From Gemmatimonadaceae bacterium (GTDB taxonomy: Bacteria; Gemmatimonadota; Gemmatimonadetes; Gemmatimonadales; Gemmatimonadaceae), in assembly GCA_025357975.1 (NCBI GenBank), contig JANYKY010000476.1, forward strand, positions 1 through 6,077: a stretch of 6,077 bases of DNA, written 5' to 3'. The position numbers and the translations under genes were made by a program. Of this stretch, positions 1-5,068 are shown piece by piece (position 1 is the stretch's first letter; every line of letters begins with the position of its first letter). The notes beneath the pieces were generated by a model. It did not search any database, was not told the origin of the DNA, and saw nothing but the letters and a program-made list of their open reading frames with translations.

Positions 1-449
1 CTTCGACGATCGCCAGCGTTATCGTGGTGAGCTGCTTCGACGCTGTGCTTCTGCTTCCCGCACCGGCGTTCCTTATCTGGGGAATCCTCGGAGCGGCAAC
101 TGGAGGTACACGCCACCCATCGCCCGTCGCCAGGCGCGAAATCGATTTGTCCCGGCGGGAATGGACGCTGTTTGCGGCCGCGACCCTGCTGCTCGCGACA
201 CTCTCGGTTGCACGAAGCGCAACGTCCGTCATGGCGATGACCACCGTTGGACGCGGCGGGCAGACAGCGACATGGGTGGAGGGTGCGGCGTGGGATCCGG
301 GCAGTTACAGGATCAATTCGCGTGTCGCACAGTCATACGAGAATCGAGGTCGCTGTGCCCGCGCTCTGCCATATGCGAGGCGTGCGGCGTCTCTCTTTCC
401 TTCGTCGGTGCCGGCGAAACGCCTGCTCAGGCGGTGTGCGAAGAGTTGA
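1..449 (+). CDS. C-terminal part of a polytopic membrane protein with a TPR-like tail (possibly O-antigen ligase/polymerase type)
   Basis: The frame is open to the left edge (codons begin at base 3), so the gene starts upstream; 148 residues and a TGA stop are visible. Two hydrophobic stretches can be seen: one around the sequence FDAVLLLPAPAFLIWGILGA and one around WTLFAAATLLLATLSVA, separated by a basic loop. These read as the last transmembrane helices. The final ~50 residues (from AWDPGSYRINSRVAQSY to the end) are helical and basic, with the spacing of a tetratricopeptide repeat (Y, N/G, A, A and P positions). A membrane domain followed by a TPR-like tail is seen in O-antigen ligase (WaaL/Wzy-like) proteins and in some glycosyltransferases, but the catalytic part is missing here, so the family is a guess. 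That this is a real C-terminus is much surer than the product name. Confidence 0.6.
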   Translation, partial: STIASVIVVSCFDAVLLLPAPAFLIWGILGAATGGTRHPSPVARREIDLSRREWTLFAAATLLLATLSVARSATSVMAMTTVGRGGQTATWVEGAAWDPGSYRINSRVAQSYENRGRCARALPYARRAASLFPSSVPAKRLLRRCAKS

Positions 450-510
450 AGCGGCCGCAAGCCGGTAGTTTTGGTACGGCAGGGTCCGCGAATTTCATCA
501 GAGGCAATCA

Positions 511-564
511 ATGAAAAAACTGGTTGTGTCCGGAATTGCCACCAGGTCGTTAGAGAGTGACTGA
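511..564 (+). CDS. 17-residue leader ORF overlapping the next gene's start
   Basis: ATG at 511 is preceded by GAGG at 501-504 with a 6-base spacer, the best ribosome site between the membrane-protein gene and the GyrI-like gene. It encodes MKKLVVSGIATRSLESD and stops at TGA 562-564. The stop lies inside the beginning of the following gene: GTG 557-559 overlaps it, and another in-frame GTG (566-568) lies one base beyond it. The GyrI-like gene has only a weak site of its own, so reinitiation after this ORF is a reasonable inference. It is not a simple broken N-terminus of the downstream gene, because that frame has a stop (TAG 551-553) just before its start. The peptide matches no family I recognise, and an ORF this short could be coincidental. 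Confidence 0.4.
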   Translation: MKKLVVSGIATRSLESD

Positions 565-1048
565 CGTGCTCAAGCCTGAACCGCGCCTCGTCAGTCTGTA
601 CGGCATGTATATCGTCGGATTCGAAGTTCGTACCACAAACCGTGACGAAATGAATGCGCGGACGGCAAGAATTCCTGCTTTATGGCAGCGGATCCGCGAG
701 GAGAATCTTCTTGCGCCTGTTATGGAGCCAAAACAACCCGCAATCACCCTCGGCGCGTACACGCGTTATCAGAGCGACGACAAGGGGCCGTATTCGCTTA
801 TCATCGGCTCAGAGGTAGAGGGACTCGATCGAATTCCGCCGGGCATGGTCGGCATTACCGTGCTTGCGCAGGAGTATCTCATATTTACGGCGACCGGTGA
901 AATGCCGGCCGCCGTGAGTGAAGGCTGGAAAGAAGTCTGGAAATATTTCTCGGAGACGACGGTTCTCAAGCGCGCGTACACGACGGATTTCGAGCGTTAC
1001 GATTCCGCGAGGCCCGCCGAAGTCGAGATTCACATCGCGGTGCGTTGA
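557..1048 (+). CDS. GyrI-like / AraC-type effector-binding domain protein
   Basis: 163 residues, a stand-alone GyrI-like small-molecule-binding domain (AraC_E_bind superfamily). The pattern follows the family throughout: an N-terminal strand (PRLVSLYGMYIVGFEVRTTN, ~9-28), a helix with EMN...IPALWQRI (~31-46), a central YTRYQSDDKGPYSLIIGSEV (~68-87), a strand PPGMVGITVLAQEYLIFTA (~94-112), the helix SEGWKEVWKYF (~121-131), then AYTTDFERYD and the final strand EVEIHIAVR. No DNA-binding domain is attached, so it is not itself an AraC/MerR regulator. Such single-domain proteins bind hydrophobic or cationic small molecules, and some relatives hydrolyse cyclopropanoid compounds; which applies here cannot be told. 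GTG 557 and GTG 566 are both possible starts. Both depend on weak ribosome sites and may rely on reinitiation after the 511-564 ORF. The gene converges on the PadR gene. Confidence 0.88.
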   Translation: MTDVLKPEPRLVSLYGMYIVGFEVRTTNRDEMNARTARIPALWQRIREENLLAPVMEPKQPAITLGAYTRYQSDDKGPYSLIIGSEVEGLDRIPPGMVGITVLAQEYLIFTATGEMPAAVSEGWKEVWKYFSETTVLKRAYTTDFERYDSARPAEVEIHIAVR

Positions 1049-1057
1049 GGGACCTGC

Positions 1058-1636
1058 CTAGACAGCGTCTATTTCTGCGACCGCTCGCTGGAGAATCTCG
1101 ACGATCTTCTTGATTTGCTCCGGAGTTCTCGTCGAGGTCCTGCTGTAAATCGAGCGTCCAATGTTCTTGAATCCCCGATGCACTTCCATCATCGGCTCCC
1201 CAAAAACGTTCTGCGCAAACTCGGCGATTCGCGCAACGATATCATCCATCAATGGCTTGTTCTCGGCCAGATGTGCACGGCCTGCGTCCGTGATCTCATA
1301 AACTTTCTTACCGCTTTCTTCTGGCATTACCCTGGCGTAGCCGAGATCTTCGAGCATCGTCAAAGTCGGGTAGACGGTCCCGGGGCTCGGTGAATACAAT
1401 CCGCCGAATTTTTCTTCAATTTCCTTGATAATCTCGTATCCGTGCCGAGGTTTTTCGGCGAGCAGCCCGAGGATGACGAATTTGAGGTGGCCCTGGTCGA
1501 ACATTCGGCCGCCTCCGAATGGGCCGCCGCGTGATTTGCCGCGTCCACCCCAGAACGCACCCGCATCAAATCCGAAATTCTCGGGACGGCGTCCGAAGGC
1601 CCACCCGTGGCCCGAACCGCAATTATGATCCCGCAT
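1058..1636 (-). CDS. PadR-family transcriptional regulator with glycine-rich N-terminal extension
   Basis: 192 residues from the ATG at 1636-1634, chosen because GGAG sits 8 bases upstream; a TTG at 1687 would add 17 residues but lies within the operator/promoter side. Residues ~1-48 are a low-complexity Gly/Arg/Phe-rich extension (for example FWGGRGKSRGGPFGGGR). Residues ~49-125 are the PadR winged helix: GHLKFVILGLLAEKPRHGYEIIKEIEEKF, then YSPSPGTVYPTLTMLEDLGY as the recognition region, then the wing with KKVYEITDAGRAHL. A C-terminal helical part (~126-192) should supply the dimer arm. PadR proteins are usually repressors released by a small molecule and often control drug-export or detoxification genes. 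No transporter is adjacent, so its targets beyond itself are unknown. The palindromes at 1688-1729 indicate autoregulation. The Gly-rich head resembles those of other PadR proteins of this subtype and is not unique. Confidence 0.93.
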   Translation of the reverse strand: MRDHNCGSGHGWAFGRRPENFGFDAGAFWGGRGKSRGGPFGGGRMFDQGHLKFVILGLLAEKPRHGYEIIKEIEEKFGGLYSPSPGTVYPTLTMLEDLGYARVMPEESGKKVYEITDAGRAHLAENKPLMDDIVARIAEFAQNVFGEPMMEVHRGFKNIGRSIYSRTSTRTPEQIKKIVEILQRAVAEIDAV

Positions 1637-1644
1637 CGTTGAAT

Positions 1645-1648
1645 CTCC
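1645..1648 (-). promoter_or_regulatory. Shine-Dalgarno site fixing the PadR start
   Basis: Read on the minus strand this is GGAG, followed by 8 bases (ATTCAACG) and then the ATG at 1636. It decides between this ATG and the longer TTG alternative at 1687, which has no comparable site. Confidence 0.6.
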
Positions 1649-1687
1649 GGTTTCGCCCACCGGCGGAGTGGATCTCCGATAGGTCAA

Positions 1688-1729
1688 GCGATATATCGTA
1701 ACCGAATGTTATATCGGACGATATATCGC
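1688..1729 (-). promoter_or_regulatory. Palindromic operator array of the PadR gene
   Basis: The perfect palindrome CGATATATCG occurs twice, at 1689-1698 and 1719-1728. Flanking bases make 1688-1698 and 1719-1729 an exact 11-bp inverted repeat. The centres are 30 bp apart, close to three helical turns, so two dimers would sit on the same DNA face. A third, overlapping element, TATATCG-GA-CGATATA, fills 1710-1725. The block is sharply AT-richer than its surroundings and lies 52-93 bases upstream of the PadR ATG. Dyad operators next to their own gene are typical for PadR proteins; binding by this protein is inferred from position. Confidence 0.72.
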
Positions 1730-1734
1730 CGCAA
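1708..1734 (-). promoter_or_regulatory. Candidate promoter of the PadR gene
   Basis: On the minus strand TATAAC (1713-1708) matches the -10 consensus at 5 of 6 positions. TTGCGG (1734-1729) is a weak -35 candidate at a short 15-base spacing. The -10 box lies between the two CGATATATCG palindromes, so a bound repressor would cover it. The -35 call is poor; the -10 call is mainly supported by its position within the operator. Confidence 0.35.
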
Positions 1735-1759
1735 GTGCGGCGAGGCGGCTACCGGTGGA

Positions 1760-2476
1760 TTACCCGGCCAGGCGGTCAAAATGCGATCTGATAAATCTGT
1801 AGCACACACATGCCGCGCCCTCGAGTCCCTTCCGATCTACCACCGTAATATTGCCGCGACTATAACGAATGTAGCCGGCGTCCTGAAGCGCACCCGCAGC
1901 GACCGTGACACCTGATCTCCGGACTCCGAGCATGTTTGAGAGAAACTCGTGAGTAAGGGGAAACGTGTCCGCGCCTTCGACCCGGTCATGGGTCAGGAGC
2001 AGCCATTTGGCGCAGCGCTCATCGAGCTGATGTGACAGGTTGCACGCTGCGCCCTGTGCGATGGACGTAATGAACGCGTGGGTATAGCGATTCAATAGAT
2101 GCCTCAAGGCAGGCCGTTCCTCGACGATTCTGACAAAATCAGCCGAAGGAATTCGCAACCCCGAGCCCGGCACCTGCACGAACGTTTTGCTCGTTGCAAT
2201 GCCATCATCCAGGAAAACGCTGAGCCCAGCCATTCCCTCGTTCCCGATGGTCCCGACCTCGATCGAGCCTTTGCCGATGTGGTTGACGACGGACACCATT
2301 CCGACTTCAACGAACAACACGTGGGAGAAGGGACCGTTCTGCTCTGCCTGGAGATCGCCGACACACAACGCAGTGGATTCCAGATAATGCGATAAAGCAG
2401 CATAATCAGCCGCTGGCAACGCGCGGAGCAGACGATTGCGGTGTTCACCTTGCGACGATTTGCGAGAAACCGTCAT
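1760..2476 (-). CDS. Crp/Fnr-family transcriptional regulator
   Basis: 238 residues, the usual length. Residues ~15-137 form the cyclic-nucleotide-binding-like beta-roll (LLRALPAADYAALSHYLE, then SHVLFVEVGMVSVVN, then GTIGNEGMAGLSVFLDD). The long dimer helix follows, and residues ~172-215 are a Crp-type winged helix-turn-helix (LTHEFLSNMLGVRRSGVTVA with the wing GYIRYSRGNITVVD). The C-terminus LEGAACVCYRFIRSHF is typical of this soil-bacterial subgroup. The phosphate-binding cassette of true CRP (the Arg-Ser pair) is absent and there is no Fnr-type N-terminal cysteine cluster. It therefore probably does not respond to cAMP or carry an Fe-S cluster, and the signal is unknown. ATG at 2476 is preceded by GGTGA with a 7-base spacer. 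A structured leader lies upstream. Targets cannot be told from the window; the neighbouring DUF1003 gene is possible. Confidence 0.92.
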   Translation of the reverse strand: MTVSRKSSQGEHRNRLLRALPAADYAALSHYLESTALCVGDLQAEQNGPFSHVLFVEVGMVSVVNHIGKGSIEVGTIGNEGMAGLSVFLDDGIATSKTFVQVPGSGLRIPSADFVRIVEERPALRHLLNRYTHAFITSIAQGAACNLSHQLDERCAKWLLLTHDRVEGADTFPLTHEFLSNMLGVRRSGVTVAAGALQDAGYIRYSRGNITVVDRKGLEGAACVCYRFIRSHFDRLAG

Positions 2477-2704
2477 CGGCTTTTCACCAAGGGGCGTAAA
2501 GCCACGTGGTGGACTTATGACTGAGGACCATTACTACTCCCGAAGGGGGTGCCGTTCTTTTGGTTCAACGGTTGCAGCGGTGCGCTGGCGCACCAATATC
2601 GCTTCAGATAGCTGCTTTGAGCAGGCATAAACAAAATTTTATTTTTCCTTGAACGGTGCCTCCGCGCAATGCTCCCACTTTTTTCCGGCGCTGGCTGGCT
2701 TCGA
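2477..2704 (-). other. Intergenic leader of the Crp/Fnr gene, rich in inverted repeats
   Basis: No convincing gene lies here. In minus-strand order the segment holds an AT-only-like patch (2628-2646, including AAAATTTT), and then inverted repeats at 2594-2579 (GGTGCG/CGCACC, 4-base loop), 2571-2552 (CCGTT/AACGG, 10-base loop) and 2550-2536 (ACCCCC/GGGAGT with one mismatch, 3-base loop). The palindrome CCACGTGG follows at 2509-2502, and then the start-proximal hairpin at 2503-2478. TTGTTT (2634-2629) with TATCTG 18 bases on is a poor promoter candidate next to the AT-rich patch. Stems of 5-6 bp are individually within chance; their close succession in one leader is the notable part. Confidence 0.4.
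2478..2503 (-). promoter_or_regulatory. Hairpin around the Crp/Fnr ribosome site
   Basis: On the minus strand GGCTTT (2503-2498) and AAAGCC (2483-2478) form a perfect 6-bp inverted repeat with a 14-base loop. The 3' arm ends two bases before the ATG at 2476, and the loop contains the GGTGA that looks like the Shine-Dalgarno site. If it folds in mRNA it could limit ribosome access. Whether it is functional is unknown. Confidence 0.35.
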
Positions 2705-3298
2705 TCAGCCCCGAGTCTGCCGCTCCGCAGTCCCGTTGGCGGCCTCGTCGATCTCCACCTCGATCTGGTCGATAATTTCCTGCGCTTCAACGCTCCTGAT
2801 GAGCTGCTTTATCTCCGGATCGTCGGCCGCCGCAATTCCCATTTTCTTTCCGATCTCGGAAACCATCCTCAGAATGTGAGTCGTTTCATCCTCGGCCAGC
2901 AGGCTCACCTGCACGTCGAGATGATTACGGATTTCCTCATTCGCCGCCATCCGATTCTGCGCGATGAGCACAAACGTCGCGAGAAAAATCGCTTCAAGCG
3001 TTGCAATGGTGTTGAGAACCACCATGTCCTTGTCGAAATGATGCACGCCAGGAATCAGTCCGAGACTCGCCGCTGCCCATAGTCCGAATATCAGCGCGTG
3101 AACGTAGACAAAATTCATACTGCCAGCGAACCGCGACACGGCCATGGCAAATCGGTCTTCCATCGACTTGGCCTTCTGCTGTTCGGCGGCAAGCTCGGCA
3201 ACCGCCCGGATGTTTCGCTGAATGATCGGAGAGCTTCTCTGCCGGAGAGTTCGCGCGGGCGCTTCTGCTTCGGTCGCTATCTGGACGTCTGCCATCAT
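2705..3298 (-). CDS. DUF1003 domain membrane protein
   Basis: 197 residues. After a polar N-terminal ~45 residues comes the DUF1003 pattern: MEDRFAMAVSRFAGSMNFVYVHALIFGLW (~46-74, first transmembrane helix ~61-84), then a short loop, and FDKDMVVLNTIATLEAIFLATFVLIAQNRM (~88-117, second helix ~92-114). The conserved cytosolic segment NEEIRNHLDVQVSLLAEDETTHIL follows. The tail to 197 is charged and probably helical, ending in an acidic stretch (EIIDQIEVEIDEA). This is a small inner-membrane protein with two helices and cytosolic ends; the family has no established biochemical function. Two adjacent ATG codons (3298 and 3295) could start it. AGG with TAAGA behind it gives a 5-base spacer to the first and 8 to the second, so the second is at least as likely. 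Tandem hairpins lie in its leader. Confidence 0.9.
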   Translation of the reverse strand: MMADVQIATEAEAPARTLRQRSSPIIQRNIRAVAELAAEQQKAKSMEDRFAMAVSRFAGSMNFVYVHALIFGLWAAASLGLIPGVHHFDKDMVVLNTIATLEAIFLATFVLIAQNRMAANEEIRNHLDVQVSLLAEDETTHILRMVSEIGKKMGIAAADDPEIKQLIRSVEAQEIIDQIEVEIDEAANGTAERQTRG

Positions 3299-3316
3299 TC
3301 TTACCTGTTTTGAGTT

Positions 3317-3360
3317 CGCTTCGCGTACAGCCGAAGCGGTACGACTTCATACCCGTACCG
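3317..3360 (-). other. Two tandem perfect hairpins upstream of the DUF1003 gene
   Basis: On the minus strand CGGTACG (3360-3354) pairs with CGTACCG (3343-3337), 7 bp with a 10-base loop. Then CGCTTCG (3338-3332) pairs with CGAAGCG (3323-3317), 7 bp with an 8-base loop. The two share bases 3337-3338. They lie 61-104 bases after the propeller gene's stop and 19-62 bases before the DUF1003 ATG. No T-run follows on either strand, so a canonical intrinsic terminator is not supported. A structured leader, a processing site or a factor-assisted end of the upstream transcript remain possible. Confidence 0.5.
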
Positions 3361-3420
3361 AGGAGTTCAGTTCGGCGATCCACCTTTGGAATCGTAGCAA
3401 CCATGTTACCGCCAACCCGA

Positions 3421-4884
3421 TTATTGAAGACGCCAGATATCGAGGATTCCAGTCTGGCTTCGCTGATTTGCATTTCCCTCGGGAAGTGCGATTCGCCCAT
3501 CGACCACGATCGGACTATTCCAATGGCCGCGCCCTGCCGCCAGAGTTGCAACTTCCTTTCCGGTTGTGGGCACGTAAACGTGAAGCCCGCCTCCCAGGTC
3601 GTACACATAGAGTAGTCCGCCCGCAATCACCGGGCTCGTGCCACCCGTCCTGTTTTTCCACGCCAGTGTCAGGCGAGCATTGCTGAATGTCCACGCGCCC
3701 GTTCCACCGTTGTCCGCGGCGAAAATCAGCGTTGCAGAACCCGGGTGCCAGACAACTGGCGCTGTGAACAAATCTGTGCCCGATGGCGTTGGCACGATTT
3801 GCACCTCACCGCCACGTCTCGGTGTTGCACCGCGCGTGCGCCCGAGCTGCAACAGCCGAATCGATCCATCCTTACCACCTTGAATGAAGTAGCCGCCCCC
3901 CAAAATGGCCGGAGAGGTCGAGCCAATGTCTGCGTCCCGGCGATTGAGCTCCTCGGTGTTGACAGGAGTGTAGTTGTCGATGATTCGGGTTGCACTGGAG
4001 TCAAGGACGATGGCCGCGTCGCCCCAGTTATTGCGGCCGTTCCAGAGTCCGTTTCCAGTCGCGACAAAAATATCACCGGTTCTCGGATCGATAACAGCGC
4101 CCGCCCGGCCCCATATGGCGGACCCGCTCTCGGTACACGCGCCGGGTTGCAGAAGAGTGCTGGTATCACTGCACAGTGAATTCCAGACATGCGCGAGCTT
4201 TCCGCTTGCTGCATCGAGCACCGCAACGTGACCTTGATATGGCGGAGCGTCTCCGATGTATCCGCCCGTCACCGCAATGACACGCCCGTGATCGTAATTG
4301 AGCGACGAGGCAATCTTTTCTCTTCCCGGAAGGTTGGTGATCGACGTGCTCCACATGGCACGTCCATCGGCAACCGCGAGCTTCTGTATGTGACCATCGG
4401 GTGAAGCGGCGTAGATAAAACTTCGGTTCGGGTCGGCGACGGGAGTCGCAGTCGTGATCTGCCGCGTTCCTGCCCACGCGGAGTAACCCGGCGGAGTGTA
4501 TCGCCAGAGAACGGTACCGTCACCGGCGTCGATCGCGATTGTCTTGCCGTACGTGGTTGTCATGAAGAACGTGTCGTGCTCGCGCCCATTGATGCGCACA
4601 CCGTGCAAATAAATCGGCGATGAGTCTACGGTGCCATCGAGAGTCACTTGCTGGCGTTGCATGGTGCCGACGTTCGCAGCCGTAATACCGGTGGCATCGG
4701 TCGACGCGCTCGAGCGGTTTACATCCCAGCCAAAGCGAGTCCAGTCGTGGGTGGATGTGTGCTGGGCACCTCCAACCGCTGCGGGCTTTGCGGCATCAGG
4801 AGAGTCTCCAGCCGCGGGCGTCGCGGTGCAATCCGCCAAAAGGAAACAAGCGAGCGGGAAGAGACCGCCGCGAAGTGAATGCAT
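3421..4884 (-). CDS. Exported PQQ-binding-like beta-propeller repeat protein
   Basis: 487 residues. The N-terminus (MHSLRGGLFPLACFLLADC) is a signal peptide with a cysteine at 19 in a lipobox-like place. The residue before it is Asp rather than Gly/Ala/Ser, so lipoprotein status is uncertain. A Pro/Ala-rich linker follows to ~45. From DWTRFGWDVNRS (~47) to the end, seven or eight propeller blades can be traced by repeats of the type SSPIY...DTFFMTT..GKTIAIDAGDGTVLW (~88-127), FIYAASPDGHIQKLAVADGRAMW (~156-178), GHVAVLDAASGKLAHVW (~218-234), GDIFVATGNGLW (~270-281), GGYFIQGGKDGSIRLL (~330-345) and GLLYVYDLGGGLHVYVPTTGKEV (~423-445). C238 and C250 could form a disulfide, fitting a periplasmic or surface location. 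No quinoprotein dehydrogenase signature (adjacent disulfide, catalytic Asp pair) is evident, so it is probably a scaffold or ligand-binding propeller, not an enzyme. The start has no good Shine-Dalgarno site. It is transcribed divergently from pstS. Confidence 0.88.
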   Translation of the reverse strand: MHSLRGGLFPLACFLLADCTATPAAGDSPDAAKPAAVGGAQHTSTHDWTRFGWDVNRSSASTDATGITAANVGTMQRQQVTLDGTVDSSPIYLHGVRINGREHDTFFMTTTYGKTIAIDAGDGTVLWRYTPPGYSAWAGTRQITTATPVADPNRSFIYAASPDGHIQKLAVADGRAMWSTSITNLPGREKIASSLNYDHGRVIAVTGGYIGDAPPYQGHVAVLDAASGKLAHVWNSLCSDTSTLLQPGACTESGSAIWGRAGAVIDPRTGDIFVATGNGLWNGRNNWGDAAIVLDSSATRIIDNYTPVNTEELNRRDADIGSTSPAILGGGYFIQGGKDGSIRLLQLGRTRGATPRRGGEVQIVPTPSGTDLFTAPVVWHPGSATLIFAADNGGTGAWTFSNARLTLAWKNRTGGTSPVIAGGLLYVYDLGGGLHVYVPTTGKEVATLAAGRGHWNSPIVVDGRIALPEGNANQRSQTGILDIWRLQ

Positions 4885-4924
4885 GCGATGCGCGAAGGTT
4901 AAGAGTCAGCGTCAATGATGTCGG

Positions 4925-4942
4925 CTGTTACAGATCCGTTGC
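4925..4942 (+). promoter_or_regulatory. Possible Pho box upstream of pstS
   Basis: CTGTTAC, then AGAT, then CCGTTGC forms two 7-base direct repeats spaced by 4 AT-leaning bases, the 11-bp architecture of PhoB boxes. The halves match the E. coli half-site (CTGTCAT/C) at about 5 and 4 of 7 positions, so the resemblance is partial. It overlaps the -35 candidate for pstS, which is where PhoB acts. pstS genes are commonly PhoB-controlled; direct proof here is lacking. Confidence 0.27.
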
Positions 4943-5055
4943 AATAGCATGACCTGTTTCGATACAAAGTTCGAGCACTGTTCGGGATCTACCATGGCTT
5001 GCAAAACCCGTTCACCCCAGCTCGCGGCGCCCATCACATTCACGACTATTCACTC

Positions 5056-5061
5056 GAGGAG
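5056..5061 (+). promoter_or_regulatory. Ribosome binding site of pstS
   Basis: GAGGAG is followed by a 7-base spacer and GTG 5069. This strong site fixes the GTG start, and the signal peptide begins exactly there. Confidence 0.75.
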
Positions 5062-5068
5062 AGATCCG

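Larger units (their letters stand above)
4885..5068. promoter_or_regulatory. Divergent promoter region between the propeller gene and pstS
   Basis: This 184-bp segment has no coding signal and must hold the promoters for both flanking genes unless they start further away. For pstS, TTGCAA (4939-4944) with GATACA 16 bases on or TACAAA (4963-4968) 18 bases on is a moderate sigma-70-like pair. No clear promoter for the minus-strand gene could be picked out. The motif CTGTT recurs at 4925, 4954 and 4978, not in helical phase throughout. Confidence 0.5.

Noticed and set aside
305..511. Minus-strand frame of 68 codons opposite the first gene.
   Set aside because: Arg-rich shadow of the TPR-like tail; no initiation signal or family.
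1059..1071. TAGAC-AGC-GTCTA inverted repeat followed by a few T bases, at the junction of the convergent genes.
   Set aside because: Only a 5-bp AT-containing stem with a poor T-run, overlapping the PadR stop codon; too weak to call a terminator.
2478..2550. Plus-strand GGGGCGTAAAGCCACG followed by GAAGGGGGTGCCG recalls parts of a cyclic-di-GMP-I (GEMM) riboswitch.
   Set aside because: The GCAAACC half and the GNRA-capped stem are missing, no plus-strand gene follows, and the similarity is explained by the GGCTTT/AAAGCC inverted repeat.
2579..2594. GGTGCG-CTGG-CGCACC hairpin considered as a terminator for the DUF1003 transcript.
   Set aside because: It lacks a following T-run on the minus strand (next bases are GCTGCAACC) and is more than 100 bases past the stop.
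2517..2630. Short plus-strand reading frame of 37 residues beginning ATG 2517.
   Set aside because: No family resemblance, Arg/Ser/Cys composition typical of noncoding reading, and it lies across the inverted repeats of the Crp/Fnr leader.
2994..3626. Minus-strand frame of 210 codons spanning the DUF1003 gene, the gap and the propeller C-terminus.
   Set aside because: It overlaps two well-supported genes out of frame and its product is low-complexity and unlike any domain.
3222..3686. Plus-strand frame of 154 codons opposite the DUF1003 start and propeller end.
   Set aside because: Antisense shadow of two real genes in GC-rich DNA; no ribosome site or recognisable domain.
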